Assembly (NCBI RefSeq): GCF_022846655.1 | Contig: NZ_AP025667.1 | Location: forward strand, 4,377,001-4,441,000 | Source of the DNA: Streptomyces seoulensis | Lineage (GTDB): Bacteria; Actinomycetota; Actinomycetes; Streptomycetales; Streptomycetaceae | DNA length: 64,000 nt | Direction: 5' to 3' | Part shown: piece after piece, positions 36,582 through 46,576 of the stretch | How the letters are laid out: each line of letters opens with the position of its first letter | Numbering within the stretch: position 1 is the first letter of the stretch | Notes under the pieces: model-generated | The model's database searches: none | What the model saw: the letters and a program-made list of their open reading frames with translations, nothing else | Told to the model about the DNA's origin: nothing | Position numbers and translations under genes: made by a program

Positions 36582-38771
36582 TCAGAGCGAGTCCGGTATG
36601 TCCAAGGTGGTGAGGGCGGAGACCGGGTCGAGGTCGGGGGTACCCCGGGGCCACCAGTCCTCCTGGCCGGGCTCCGACTCGTACGCGTACCACAAGCCGT
36701 CCTGGCCCAGCCGGAGTTGGGCGTGGCCCGCCGGGTGGGTGAGGTGGTTGCGCCAGGGACGGAACGCGGGCAGGTCGGCGGCGAGCAGCAGCGGGCGCGC
36801 GCGGTCGAAGCGGCCCGCGGGCGGGTCCCAGGGCTCCTCGAGCACTCTCAGCCCGGCGAAGCCGCCCTGCCGCCAGGCGGCGACCGCGCGGGCCAGCTCG
36901 GCGGGGGTGCGCCGCACGGCGGCGGCCAGGGTGGCGTACAGGCTGCGGGTGGTGGCGGTCAGGCCGGAGCCGGGCCGGGCGGCCGCGAGGCGCACGGCGT
37001 CCTGCCACAGCGTCAGTCCGCCCACCGGGTCGCGGCCGGTGGTGAGCAGGGCGTGCGCGCGGGCGGCCGCGTCGGTGGCCAACTGGTCCAGCGCGAACGG
37101 GTCGGGACCGCCGGGCGCCGCCGGGTACGCCGGAGGCGCCTCGGGGTGAACGGGCGCGGGCAGCGGTGCCGGCAGCGGCGGGAGCGGGCGCCCCGCGAGC
37201 GCCTCCGAGGCCCTCACCCCGGGCAGCGCGGCCGGGCCCCGCTCCCGCGCGGCACGGGCCGCGTCGGCGGCGCTGCGCCGGGCGAGGGCGTCCAGCAGGT
37301 CCCGCTCGCCCCGGCCGCGCAGCAGAAGCAGCACGAACGGGTCGGCGTCCAGCAGGCGGGCCGTCTGGTAGCAGAGCGCGGCCGCGTGTTTGCAGGGGCG
37401 GCCGGAGTCGGGGCAACTGCAGTGCGAGGTGAGGTCGCCGGGGCCGGGCAGCAGGGGGACCCCGCAGTCGGCCAGGGTGTGCGGCAGCTCCTTGTCGAGC
37501 AGCGCGGCGATGTCCGCGGGGCTGTCCACCGCCGCTTCCAGGAAGCGCTCCCAGTCCTCGTCACCCAGCGTCCGCAGCCGCAACTGCACCCGGTACGGCC
37601 GTGGACGGCTCCCCCGTACGTACGCCAGCACGAGGCCCGGTGTCACGGTGATCGCGTCGACGTTGCCCGCGTCGGCGTAACCGCGCCCTCGGCCCAGCCG
37701 GTTGACGTCCAGCGCGGTGTGCTCCAGCGCGTCGACCCATGCCTGACCCCACCAGGTGGTGGCGAACTCGTGGTGCGCCTCGGGGCGGGGGGTGAACGGG
37801 GGGAAGGTGCGGCGGAGTTCGTTGTCGCGGTGGGGGGTGGCCATGGAGGAGGGGATGTGTGGGGGTGCGGGGTGCGGATGGGCGCCGGTGCTGGTCCGGG
37901 AAGGGATCCGCTCGTGCTCGGCGGGCTCCGGGGAGGCGGGCGTCGGCGCGTGCTCGGTGGGGGGCTCCGGCGTGGGGTGGTCCGCGGCCGGGCCCGGTTC
38001 CGGGGTGGTGGGGGCTTCGCCCGGCGGGGTGCGGTCCTGGTCCCGCGGGATCGCCGGGGCGGCCTTCAGCAGGGCGGCCATGCCGACGGGCTCGGGGCTG
38101 TCGTGCTGCGGCTGGGCTTCAGCGCCCTCGGGGTCGTCGGCCCACTCGGGCATACGGAAGGCGTTGCTGAGGAAGGCCCGCATGTCGCGGGCGACTTGGG
38201 CATGGGCGGAGCGCCCGGAGCCCTCGGCGGGCGCGGGTACGGGACGTGGCGTGGTCCGACGGGGGCGCCGCTCGGCTTCCCGCCGGGCGGCACGGAGCGC
38301 CTCGCGGGCGACGTCGGCCGGGCGAGGGCCGGCCGTGGTGGGCTCCTCGGTGGTCGGCGGAGGGTCGGCCGACATGGGCAGGCCATCGGACTCGGCATCC
38401 GAGTCGAAGTCCGCTTCCGCCCCCTCACGCCGGGCCGCGACAGCGGCCCGCAGAGCCGCCCGAGCGACCTCACCGGGCCGAGCCTCGGCTCCGGCGGCCT
38501 CCTGGGACGCGACGCCATCCGCCTCGGGAGCACCCCGCAGCGCGGCACGCGCCGCCCCGCCGGGCCGGTGCTTAGCCTCTTGCGCTTCGGCCGGCGCGGA
38601 CCCTCCCTCGGCCAGCTCCCCCACGCGGTCTCCATGAGCCGCGTCAGGCGCAGCCGCCGTGCCGGACGACGCAGCCCCTTCCGCACCGCGTTCCCCGCCG
38701 GAGGCGCCCGCCCGAGCCGCGCGCAGCGCCTCTCGGGCTGCCTCCGCCGGACTGCTCTCCCCGGAACTCAC
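36582..38771 (-). CDS. SWIM zinc-finger protein partnered with SNF2 helicase
   Basis: 729 residues. The C-terminal ~440 residues contain a SWIM finger, S-H-C-S-C-P-D-S-G-R-P-C-K-H (C-x-C-x6-C-x-H), expected to bind DNA or protein. The N-terminal ~300 residues are low-complexity, with four copies of an A-R-x-A-L-R-x-A motif (starting near residues 9, 65, 93 and 128) separated by acidic or Pro-rich linkers. The GTG at 38771 overlaps the TGA of the SNF2 gene by 4 bp, so the two are coupled. The frame stays open upstream inside the helicase gene, but that part is its antisense-free shadow and is excluded. Role unknown; chromatin remodelling, repair or defence are possible. Confidence 0.8.
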   Translation of the reverse strand: MSSGESSPAEAAREALRAARAGASGGERGAEGAASSGTAAAPDAAHGDRVGELAEGGSAPAEAQEAKHRPGGAARAALRGAPEADGVASQEAAGAEARPGEVARAALRAAVAARREGAEADFDSDAESDGLPMSADPPPTTEEPTTAGPRPADVAREALRAARREAERRPRRTTPRPVPAPAEGSGRSAHAQVARDMRAFLSNAFRMPEWADDPEGAEAQPQHDSPEPVGMAALLKAAPAIPRDQDRTPPGEAPTTPEPGPAADHPTPEPPTEHAPTPASPEPAEHERIPSRTSTGAHPHPAPPHIPSSMATPHRDNELRRTFPPFTPRPEAHHEFATTWWGQAWVDALEHTALDVNRLGRGRGYADAGNVDAITVTPGLVLAYVRGSRPRPYRVQLRLRTLGDEDWERFLEAAVDSPADIAALLDKELPHTLADCGVPLLPGPGDLTSHCSCPDSGRPCKHAAALCYQTARLLDADPFVLLLLRGRGERDLLDALARRSAADAARAARERGPAALPGVRASEALAGRPLPPLPAPLPAPVHPEAPPAYPAAPGGPDPFALDQLATDAAARAHALLTTGRDPVGGLTLWQDAVRLAAARPGSGLTATTRSLYATLAAAVRRTPAELARAVAAWRQGGFAGLRVLEEPWDPPAGRFDRARPLLLAADLPAFRPWRNHLTHPAGHAQLRLGQDGLWYAYESEPGQEDWWPRGTPDLDPVSALTTLDIPDSL

Positions 38772-41614
38772 ACCGGCCTCCTCAGGGACACGAGGTCGGT
38801 CAGTTCGCGGTCGGTCAGCTCGGTCAGGGCGGCCTCGCCGGAGCCGAGGACGGCGTCGGCCAGGGCCCGCTTGGCGGTGAGCATCTCGGCGATGCGGTCC
38901 TCGACGGTGCCCTCGGTGACGAGGCGGTGGACCTGGACGGGCTGGGTCTGGCCGATCCGGTAGGCGCGGTCGGTGGCCTGTTCCTCGACGGCGGGGTTCC
39001 ACCAGCGGTCGAAGTGGACGACGTGTCCCGCGCGGGTGAGGTTCAGGCCGGTGCCCGCCGCCTTGAGGGAGAGCACCAGGACGGGGATCTCGCCGGCCTG
39101 GAAGCGGTCGACCATCCGCTCCCGCTCGGGCACCGGGGTGCCTCCGTGCAGGAGGTCGACGGGGATCGCGCGGTCGGCGAGGTGGGCGGTGATGAGCCGG
39201 GCCATGCCGACGTACTGGGTGAAGACCAGCACCGAGCCGTCCTCGGCGAGCACGGTGTCCAGCAGCTCGTCCAGCAGGGCGAGCTTGCCGGAGCGGGCGG
39301 AGAGCCGGTCCGGGCGGGACGGCTCCTCCTTGAGGTAGAGCGCCGGGTGGTCGCAGATCTGCTTGAGGGCGCCGAGCAGCTTGAGGACCAGGCCCCGGCG
39401 GGCGATGCCGTCCGCTTCCTCGATGGCGAGCATCGACTCGCGCACCACCGCCTCGTACAGCGCGGCCTGTTCACGGCTGAGCGGGACGGGGTGGTCGGTC
39501 TCGGTCTTGGGCGGCAGTTCGGGCACGATGCCGGGGTCGGACTTCTTGCGGCGCAGCATGAACGGCCGCACCAGCCGGGCCAGCCGCTCCACCGCCTCGG
39601 CGTCCTCGCCGTTCTCCACCGCGCGCGCGTGCCGGGCGCGGAAGGACTTCAGGGGGCCGAGCAGGCCGGGGGTGGTCCAGTCGAGCAGGGCCCATAGCTC
39701 GGAGAGGTTGTTCTCGACCGGGGTGCCGGTGAGCGCCACCCGCGCGGGGGTCCTGATCGTGCGCAGCGCCTTCGCGGTGGCGGAGTACGGGTTCTTCACG
39801 TGCTGGGCCTCGTCGGCGACGACCATGCCCCAGGGCCGCTCGGCGAGCTGGGCGGCGGCGGAGCGCATGGTGCCGTAGGTGGTGAGGACGAAGCCGCCGG
39901 TGACGCCGTCGAGGGTGCGGTCGGCGCCGTGGAAGCGGCGGACGGGGACGCCGGGCGCGAACCGCTCGATCTCCCGCTGCCAGTTGCCCAGCAGGGAGGC
40001 GGGGCAGACCACGAGGGTCGGCTCGGTGCGGGCGCGCTCGAGGTGCAGGGCGATGAGGGTGATCGTCTTGCCGAGGCCCATGTCGTCGGCGAGACAGCCG
40101 CCGAGGCCGAGGGAGGTCATGAGGTCCAGCCAGGCGAGCCCGCGCAACTGGTAGTCGCGCAGGGTCGCGTCGAGACCGGCGGGGGGCTCGGCCGGGGCGA
40201 TGCCCGCCGTGAGCCGGTCGCGCAGGGCGGCCAGCGCCCCCGTCGGGACGGCTTCGACGCTCTCCCCGTCGACCTCGGCGGTGCCGGTGAGGGCGACGGC
40301 GAGCGCGTCGACGGGGTCGAGCAGGCCCAGCTCGCGCTTGCGGGCCTTGCGGACCAGGGCCGGGTCGACCAGTACCCAGCGGTCGCGGAGCCGGACGACG
40401 GGGCGGTGGGCCTCGGCGAGGGTGTCCATCTCAGCCTCGGTGAGCGGGTCGCCGCCGAGCGCGAGCTGCCAGCGGAAGCTGAGCAGTTCCTCGCTCTCGA
40501 AGAACCCGGTGCCGTCGGTCGCGGAGCCGGGGGCGGTGCGGACCTCGGCGGTGGCGGCGAGGTCGCTCGCGAGGTCGCGGGGCCAGTGCACGGCGACCCC
40601 GGCGGCGGCGAGCCTGCCCGCCGCGACGCCGAGCAGGTCGGTGACCTCCTCCTCGGTCAGGGCGAGCACGTCGGGCACGTCCTGCGCGGCGAGCCGGTCC
40701 AGCGGCGCCCAGACGCGCGCCGCGCGCCGGACGGCGAGGGCGGCGTCCACGTGCGCGCGGGGCCCGAAGGCGTCGGCGTCCCCGGCCCACACGGTGGCCG
40801 CGTCGGCCACCAGGGTGGGGTCGGCGAGGCTGTGGACCTGGACGACGGCGGCGCCGGCGGACCGCGCCCGCTCGTCGTCGCCGGTGTCGAAGACGCTGTA
40901 CCCGGACAGGTCCAGGCGCAGCGAGATGCGCACCCCCGCGTCCATGCCCGCGGCGACCTCGGCCGCCCAGTCGTGGGCGCCGGGCAGCGACTGGGGTTCG
41001 CGGGCGGCGAAGGGGCGCCCGCTGGTGTGCGGGGCGGCCGGGGTGCGGGGCAGGGTGTCGGCGACGGCGTCCAGGAAGGAGCGGACCAGCGCCTCGGGCT
41101 CGGGCAGGGTCAGCGGGCCGGGTCCGGGCAGCGGTACGGCGTGGCCCTCGGGCGGCAGGGCGGCGGCCACCGCGCGCAGGTGCGCGATGTCGTCGGGCTC
41201 CAGCGGTCCGGCACGCCAGGCGTCGTGCCCGCTCGGGGTGAGGCCGGGCAGCAGGCGGCCGCGGGCGGCCAGGCGCAGCGCGTGCAGCGCCGCGGCGCCC
41301 CAGCAGGCGGTGGCCGGGTGGGCGGCCGGATCGTGCCGGGCACGGACCAGCAGGGGCAGGGCGTCGGCGAGGGGCAGGGTCAGCGCGGGCACCTGGCGGC
41401 GGCGCACTCCGGTGCCGTGCGGTCGTACGACGGTCAGCTCGCCGGTGTCGTCCTGGCCGGGCAGGGGGTCGCCGTCGGGGTCCCAGAAGGCGATGCGGGC
41501 CTCGCGCGGGAGCGGGGCGGGGAGGTAGACGGAGGCGAGGCGCGCCGGGACCGTGTCCTCGGTCCACGCGCGGCCTGTCGTGGGGGCCTGTGCCGTGGCC
41601 GTGCCGTCGCTCAT
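38768..41614 (-). CDS. SNF2/SWI2-family ATP-dependent helicase
   Basis: 948 residues. An N-terminal regulatory half (~1-440) is followed by the two SF2 lobes: Walker A D-M-G-L-G-K-T near 510, DEAQ box in VVADEAQHVKN, T-G-T-P-V-E-N-N, and C-terminal motifs including the Q-A-T-D-R-A-Y-R-I-G-Q motif VI. It should translocate on double-stranded DNA and displace proteins. ATG 41614 (M-S-D-G-T) fits the conserved start. It is the first gene of a two-gene unit with the SWIM protein. Confidence 0.9.
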   Translation of the reverse strand: MSDGTATAQAPTTGRAWTEDTVPARLASVYLPAPLPREARIAFWDPDGDPLPGQDDTGELTVVRPHGTGVRRRQVPALTLPLADALPLLVRARHDPAAHPATACWGAAALHALRLAARGRLLPGLTPSGHDAWRAGPLEPDDIAHLRAVAAALPPEGHAVPLPGPGPLTLPEPEALVRSFLDAVADTLPRTPAAPHTSGRPFAAREPQSLPGAHDWAAEVAAGMDAGVRISLRLDLSGYSVFDTGDDERARSAGAAVVQVHSLADPTLVADAATVWAGDADAFGPRAHVDAALAVRRAARVWAPLDRLAAQDVPDVLALTEEEVTDLLGVAAGRLAAAGVAVHWPRDLASDLAATAEVRTAPGSATDGTGFFESEELLSFRWQLALGGDPLTEAEMDTLAEAHRPVVRLRDRWVLVDPALVRKARKRELGLLDPVDALAVALTGTAEVDGESVEAVPTGALAALRDRLTAGIAPAEPPAGLDATLRDYQLRGLAWLDLMTSLGLGGCLADDMGLGKTITLIALHLERARTEPTLVVCPASLLGNWQREIERFAPGVPVRRFHGADRTLDGVTGGFVLTTYGTMRSAAAQLAERPWGMVVADEAQHVKNPYSATAKALRTIRTPARVALTGTPVENNLSELWALLDWTTPGLLGPLKSFRARHARAVENGEDAEAVERLARLVRPFMLRRKKSDPGIVPELPPKTETDHPVPLSREQAALYEAVVRESMLAIEEADGIARRGLVLKLLGALKQICDHPALYLKEEPSRPDRLSARSGKLALLDELLDTVLAEDGSVLVFTQYVGMARLITAHLADRAIPVDLLHGGTPVPERERMVDRFQAGEIPVLVLSLKAAGTGLNLTRAGHVVHFDRWWNPAVEEQATDRAYRIGQTQPVQVHRLVTEGTVEDRIAEMLTAKRALADAVLGSGEAALTELTDRELTDLVSLRRPV

Positions 41615-41696
41615 GCGTCCTGTCACCTCCCGTCCCTGCCGGATCAACTGTCTCCGACTGTACGGGCGGGGTCTGACAACGGGTTCCGGAGCGCGC

Positions 41697-42278
41697 TCAC
41701 GGCACCGTGCGCGAGACCGCGTACACCATCGGATACTCCGGGTCGGACATGTTCACGACCACGTCCTGGGTGGGCGCGGGGTTCTTCTGCTTGTGGGTGA
41801 AGCTCGCCCAGGGGCCAGGGCCGGCGAGCTCCCAGCCGGAGATCTGCCGGTCGCGGGTGCCGATGGTGACCGGGCCCTGCTTCAACTGGTCCCGGCGCAG
41901 GCCGAGGGCGCCGAGGAAGCTGTCCAGGCCCGCACCGTTGGTGCGGAACTGCACGTAAAGGCGGCTGGTCTTCCAGTTGTTGGTCTCGTAGTAGGCGAGC
42001 CGGTCGGCGGGGTGCGGTACGGGCACCTGGTAGAGGCGGCGCTGCACCTTGGAGGGCCAGCCGGGGGTGAGGCCGGTGGCGGAGTACTTCGCTTCCTTGG
42101 CCTTGCCGCTGTCACGGCTCTGGTTGGCGGAGATCACCAGGTAGCCGGCCGGTACGCCGATCAGCAGCACGATGATCAGCAGAGTGAGGGCGCGGCGCCG
42201 GATGCGGTGGCGCGGGTCCTCACCCGCCGGGTGTGCGGTGGCGGGGGCGGCCGCCTGGTGGGGAAGCGAGGTGGTCAT
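41697..42278 (-). CDS. Membrane-anchored hypothetical protein
   Basis: 193 residues. A polar His/Pro/Ala N-terminus, one transmembrane helix (about 29-49, A-L-T-L-L-I-I-V-L-L-I-G-V) and a ~140-residue extracytoplasmic domain with no cysteines. The ATG overlaps the stop of the ROK kinase (ATGA, 42275-42278), so it is the last gene of the sugar operon. It could be an accessory of the sugar ABC transporter or unrelated; no family recognised. Confidence 0.65.
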   Translation of the reverse strand: MTTSLPHQAAAPATAHPAGEDPRHRIRRRALTLLIIVLLIGVPAGYLVISANQSRDSGKAKEAKYSATGLTPGWPSKVQRRLYQVPVPHPADRLAYYETNNWKTSRLYVQFRTNGAGLDSFLGALGLRRDQLKQGPVTIGTRDRQISGWELAGPGPWASFTHKQKNPAPTQDVVVNMSDPEYPMVYAVSRTVP

Positions 42279-43420
42279 GCGGTGTCCCGGTCGCGGCGGG
42301 TCTGGGTGTACCGCTCGTAGCGTTCGTAGCGCTCCACGCGGCGGCGCTTGGCGCGGCGGAAGCGGCGGGCGACCAGCCGGGCGAGGTCCGCGGCGCCGAC
42401 CATGCCGGCCTCGGGGCCGAGCTGGGCGCGGGTGATGCGGGCCTCGGGGCGGTAGCCGCGGCCGGTGAGGTGGCGCTTGAAGGCGTCGCGGGCGGGGCCG
42501 ATGAGCAGGTCGTCGGCGGCGCTGACGCCGCCGCCGATGACGAAGCAGGAGGGGTCGAGGGCGGCGGCGAGGTTGGCGATGCCGACGCCGAGCCACTGGC
42601 CGATGTCCTGGAGCAGCTCGATGCACATCGCGTCGCCCTCGCGGGCCAGCTCGGTGATCATCGGGCCGGTGATGTCGCCGATGTTGCCCTTGACGTGCTC
42701 GATGATCCCGTAGGCGACCGGGGAGTCGGCGGCGGCCAGCTCTCTCGCCTCGCGGACCAGGGCGTTGCCGGAGCTGTACTGCTCCCAGCAGCCGCGGTTG
42801 CCGCACGGGCAGCGGTGGCCGCCGGGCACGACCTGCATGTGGCCGAACTCGCCCGCGACGCCGAACTTGCCCCGCTTGACCTGGCCGTCCTCCAGGATGG
42901 CGCCGCCGATGCCGGTGCCGAGGGTGATCATGACCAGGTGGTCCTCGCCGCGCCCGGCGCCGAAGCGCCACTCGGCCCAGGCCGCGGTGTTGGCGTCGTT
43001 GTCCACGAGGACGGGCACGGACAGCCGGCCGGAGAGCCGGTCGCGCAGGGGCTCGTTGCGCCAGGACAGGTGGGGCGCGAACAGGACCCGGTTGCGGTCG
43101 GCGTCGACCCAGCCGGCGGCCCCGATGCCGACGGCGTGCACGTCGTGCCGGTCGGAGAGGTCGAGCACCAGCTCGACGATGGTGTCCTCGACGACCTGGG
43201 GGCTCTTGGACTTGTCCGGGGTCTCCGCGCGGAGCTTCTCCAGGATGTTGCCGTCGGCGTCCACGACGCCCGCCATGACCTTGGTGCCGCCGATGTCGAT
43301 GCCGACCGTCGGCACCCTGGGCGCGGTCAGGTGGGAGCGGCGTTCCCGGGTGCCCACCGTGCGCAGGACGGGGGCGCGGCGGGAGCCGATGGGGGCGGCG
43401 AGGTCGCGGTAGGTGCTCAT
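42275..43420 (-). CDS. ROK-family sugar kinase (glucokinase-like)
   Basis: 381 residues. N-terminal ATP-binding G-I-D-I-G-G-T-K (about 41-48), catalytic Asp in V-D-N-D-A-N-T-A-A-W-A-E, and the ROK zinc motif C-P-C-G-N-R-G-C-W-E-Q. It phosphorylates a hexose or an N-acetyl/amino sugar in the cytoplasm. An N-terminal 35-residue extension and a basic E-R-Y-E-R-Y tail are unusual but short. Start ATG at 43420 (M-S-T-Y-R). It is downstream of the ABC ATPase by 80 bp and is the probable kinase for the imported sugar. Confidence 0.88.
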   Translation of the reverse strand: MSTYRDLAAPIGSRRAPVLRTVGTRERRSHLTAPRVPTVGIDIGGTKVMAGVVDADGNILEKLRAETPDKSKSPQVVEDTIVELVLDLSDRHDVHAVGIGAAGWVDADRNRVLFAPHLSWRNEPLRDRLSGRLSVPVLVDNDANTAAWAEWRFGAGRGEDHLVMITLGTGIGGAILEDGQVKRGKFGVAGEFGHMQVVPGGHRCPCGNRGCWEQYSSGNALVREARELAAADSPVAYGIIEHVKGNIGDITGPMITELAREGDAMCIELLQDIGQWLGVGIANLAAALDPSCFVIGGGVSAADDLLIGPARDAFKRHLTGRGYRPEARITRAQLGPEAGMVGAADLARLVARRFRRAKRRRVERYERYERYTQTRRDRDTA

Positions 43421-43500
43421 CGGGCTCGATTGTGCCTCACGGTCATGCCGAGTGCGGCGCTGTCGGGGACGGAGCCGCGAATCCCGCGGCGCCGCGCCCG

Positions 43501-44292
43501 TCAGCCGCGCTTCAGCTCGTGGTGCAGAGCGTCCAGGTCCGCTCCGCCCGCCATCTGCTTGGTCAGTTCGTCGAGGGTGATCTCGTCGCGTGTGTGGTTG
43601 CCCACCATGGCGCCGCGGCGCAGCAGCACGAAGCGGTCGCCGACGAGATGCGCGTGGTGCGGGTTGTGGGTGATCAACACGACACCCAGGCCCGCGTCCC
43701 GTGCCGCGGCCACATATTTGAGGACCACACCGGACTGCTTGACGCCCAGGGCGGCGGTGGGCTCGTCCAGGACGAGCACCTTGGCGCCGAAGTGGACGGC
43801 ACGGGCGATGGCCACGCACTGGCGCTCGCCGCCGGAGAGGGTGCCGATGGGCTGGTCGACGTCGCGCAGGTCGATGCCCATCCGCAGCAGTTCCTCGCGG
43901 GTGGTGCGGCGCATCAGGTCGGTGTCCAGGCGCCGGAAGGGGCCCTTGCCCTTGCGGGGCTCGGAGCCGAGGAAGAAGTTGCGCCAGACCGGCATCAGGG
44001 AGACGACGGCGAGGTCCTGGTAGACCGTGGCGATGCCCCGGTCCAGGGCGTCGCGCGGGGAGGCGAGCCGGGTCTCCTCGCCCTCGATGCGCAGGGTGCC
44101 GCCGTCGTGCTGGTGGAGGCCCGCGATGGTCTTGATCAGGGTGGACTTGCCCGCGCCGTTGTCGCCGAGGACACAGGTGATCTCCCCGGCGTGCACCTCC
44201 AGCGAGACACCCTCCAGGGCGCGGACGTTGCCGTAGTACTTGCTGACGTCGGCCAGCTCGACCAGCGGCGTGCGCTCTTCGGTGACGGTCAT
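43501..44292 (-). CDS. Sugar ABC transporter ATP-binding protein
   Basis: 263 residues, one ABC ATPase domain: Walker [10 protein letters not shown] (about 41-49), signature LSGGERQ and Walker [12 protein letters not shown]. It has one domain, unlike the double-domain RbsA/XylG type, so two copies probably act per transporter (FrcA-like). It overlaps the permease stop by 4 bp. Confidence 0.88.
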   Translation of the reverse strand: MTVTEERTPLVELADVSKYYGNVRALEGVSLEVHAGEITCVLGDNGAGKSTLIKTIAGLHQHDGGTLRIEGEETRLASPRDALDRGIATVYQDLAVVSLMPVWRNFFLGSEPRKGKGPFRRLDTDLMRRTTREELLRMGIDLRDVDQPIGTLSGGERQCVAIARAVHFGAKVLVLDEPTAALGVKQSGVVLKYVAAARDAGLGVVLITHNPHHAHLVGDRFVLLRRGAMVGNHTRDEITLDELTKQMAGGADLDALHHELKRG

Positions 44293-45365
44293 TTCGTGGC
44301 CTCCGCGCGCTTGCGGACCCAGGTGTTCAGCAGGGTCGCCAGGAGGAGCATCGCTCCGAGGAAGAACTTGAACCAGTCGGGGTTCCACTCGGCGAAGACG
44401 ATGCCCTTGCTGGTCATGCCGAACAGCAGGGCGCCGACCGCCGAGCCGATGGCGCTGCCGTAGCCGCCGGTGATCAGGCAGCCGCCGATGACGGCCGCGA
44501 TGATGTAGATCAGCTCGTTGCCGACGCCCTCGCCGGACTGGACGGTGTCGAAGGAGAACAGCAGGTGCTGGCCGGAGACCCAGGCGCCGAAGGCGACGCC
44601 CATGTAGAGGCCGATCTTGGTCTTGGCGACGGGGACACCGACCGCGCGGGCCGCGTCCTCGTTGCCGCCGACCGCGAAGATCCAGTTGCCGACGCGGGTG
44701 CGCAGCAGCACCCAGGAGGCGAGTGCGACCAGGCCGAGCCACCACAGCACGGTGACCTTGATGTCGACCCCGCCGAGGGTGAGCGTCGAGGCGAAGACCG
44801 CCTGCGCGCTCGGGAAGCCCTCCATGTCACCGATGGCCTTGGTGGAGACCGTGCCGTCGATCAGCTTGGTGAAGCCCAGGTTCATGCCGGTGAGCATCAG
44901 GAAGGTGCCCAGCGTGACGATGAAGCTGGGCAGCTTGGTGCGGGTCAGCATGAAGCCGTTGAAGGCGCCGACGGCCAGGGTGACCAGCAGGGACACGCCC
45001 GCGCCGACCCAGATGTTGGCCGTCATCTGGTAGCTGAACATCGAGGAGATCAGCGCGGAGGACGTCACCATGACGCCCGCCGAGAGGTCGAACTCGCCGC
45101 CGATCATCAGCAGGGCCACGGGGACGGCCATGATGCCGATGGTCGAGGAGGCGTACAGCACGGTGCCGATGCTGGACGGGCGCAGGAACCCGTCGGCGGC
45201 GACCGCGAAGAAGACGAGGACGGCGAGGGCGCCGACGACCGAGCCCAGTTCGGGCCGGGACAGCAGCTTGCGCAGCGGTGAGGTGCGCAGCAGCCGTTCG
45301 TCGCGGGGCTGCTCGCCGCCCGGGGCCGGCCCTCCGGCCGGCCGGGTGTCGGTGGTGGTGCTCAT
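44289..45365 (-). CDS. Sugar ABC transporter permease (RbsC/FrcC-like)
   Basis: 358 residues, about ten membrane helices, with the conserved G-G-E-F-D-L-S-A-G (about 93-101) and [10 protein letters not shown] segments of CUT2-type permeases. It forms the channel with the single-domain ATPase. Both ends overlap neighbours by 4 bp, so binding protein, permease and ATPase are tightly coupled. Confidence 0.9.
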   Translation of the reverse strand: MSTTTDTRPAGGPAPGGEQPRDERLLRTSPLRKLLSRPELGSVVGALAVLVFFAVAADGFLRPSSIGTVLYASSTIGIMAVPVALLMIGGEFDLSAGVMVTSSALISSMFSYQMTANIWVGAGVSLLVTLAVGAFNGFMLTRTKLPSFIVTLGTFLMLTGMNLGFTKLIDGTVSTKAIGDMEGFPSAQAVFASTLTLGGVDIKVTVLWWLGLVALASWVLLRTRVGNWIFAVGGNEDAARAVGVPVAKTKIGLYMGVAFGAWVSGQHLLFSFDTVQSGEGVGNELIYIIAAVIGGCLITGGYGSAIGSAVGALLFGMTSKGIVFAEWNPDWFKFFLGAMLLLATLLNTWVRKRAEATK

Positions 45366-46378
45366 CGGGTGCCCCGATCGGTGTACGCCGCGAGCGCGCC
45401 CGCCTGGTCCTTGGTGATGATCTGCGGGCCGGTCAGGACCGGCTTGCCGCCGCCGAGGACGTCGCCGTTGTACCTGTACAGCCACAGCAGGTCGACCGCC
45501 TCGTAGCCCTGGAGGTAGGGCTGCTGGTCGACGGCGAAGCCGAGGGTGCCGTCCTTGAGCTCGGCGGCGACCTTGGCGTTGAGGTCGAAGGTGTCGACCT
45601 CGGCCTTGCTGCCGGCGTCCTCCCTGGCCTTCACGACGGTGTCGGCGTAGGGGGCGCCGAGGGTGACGACGGCGTCCACGTCCCGGTCGGCCTGGAGCTT
45701 GGCGCCGACGGCGGACTGCACGTCGGGCATGTTGGTGCCGTTGACGTAGAGCTTGCGGACCTTGCCCTTGAAGGTCTTCTCCACGCCGTCGCAGCGCTGC
45801 TCGTGGCCGACGTTGCCCTGCTCGTGCAGGACGCACAGGGCGTTCTTGCGGCCGCGCTTGTTCAGCTCCTCGCCGACGGCCTCACCGGCGATGGTCTCGT
45901 CCTGGCCGATGTGGCTGAGGGCGCCGAACGCCTTGGACCGCGCCGAGCCGGAGTTCACCGTGACCACCGGGATGCCGGCCTTGCGGGCGCGGGCCACGGC
46001 CGCCTTGAGGGCGTCGGGCTTGGCGAGGCTGACGATGATCCCGTCGACCTTCTTGTCGATCGCGGCGTCCACCAACTGGGCCTGCTGCTGTGCCTCGTCG
46101 TCGTGCGAGTACAGGAAGTTGATGTTGTCCTTGATCGCCGCCTGCTTGGCGCCGCTCTGCACGATGTCCCAGAAGGTGTCGCCGTCTCCGGAGTGGGTGA
46201 TCATCGCGATGGTCCAGCGGGGGGTGGTCACCGCTGCCCTGCCCTGAGCCGTGGCAGCCTTGCGGGCGTCCTCGGCCCGCTTGCCGCCGGTGCTGCTGCA
46301 GGCGGTCAGCGAGACGCAGGCGAGCAGCGCGAGCGCCCCTGCCACCGTCATGCCTACCCGGTTCTGAAACCGTGCCAC
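45362..46378 (-). CDS. Sugar-binding lipoprotein (CUT2 / Peripla_BP_4 type)
   Basis: 338 residues. Lipobox V-S-L-T-A-C near residue 27, then a periplasmic-binding-protein-like domain with I-I-V-S-L-A-K-P and the second half containing A-V-V-T-L-G-A-P. Related proteins bind ribose, xylose, fructose or inositol. The GTG at 46378 is preceded by AAGGGG; a later in-frame ATG would leave too short a signal peptide. Adjacent GntR and dehydrogenase genes suggest inositol or a similar polyol/sugar (inference). Confidence 0.88.
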   Translation of the reverse strand: MARFQNRVGMTVAGALALLACVSLTACSSTGGKRAEDARKAATAQGRAAVTTPRWTIAMITHSGDGDTFWDIVQSGAKQAAIKDNINFLYSHDDEAQQQAQLVDAAIDKKVDGIIVSLAKPDALKAAVARARKAGIPVVTVNSGSARSKAFGALSHIGQDETIAGEAVGEELNKRGRKNALCVLHEQGNVGHEQRCDGVEKTFKGKVRKLYVNGTNMPDVQSAVGAKLQADRDVDAVVTLGAPYADTVVKAREDAGSKAEVDTFDLNAKVAAELKDGTLGFAVDQQPYLQGYEAVDLLWLYRYNGDVLGGGKPVLTGPQIITKDQAGALAAYTDRGTR

Positions 46379-46543
46379 GAGGCCATGCCCCTTCTTGCCG
46401 TGTTCTGACGTGCTCCTACGTGCGAGAGGGGCGGGCGAGCGCGCCGACGGTACGTCCAGCCGGCGCCTGCACCTGCCCCAAACACTTCAGTATCGAACAC
46501 AAGGAACACTCGTTACATGTCCGGGGCGTACCTGATGAGGCGT

Positions 46544-46555
46544 TTGTCCGGACAA
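46544..46555. promoter_or_regulatory. TTGTCCGGACAA palindrome upstream of sugar transport operon
   Basis: A perfect 12-bp palindrome 166 bp upstream of the binding-protein start and 22 bp downstream of the gntR stop. Its core TGTCCGGACA matches TGTCCTGACA at 47394-47403 (TGTCC-N-GACA), on the other side of gntR. The shared element is the best candidate GntR operator. Confidence 0.55.
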
Positions 46556-46576
46556 TGTGACGCGACCGGGGGTGGT

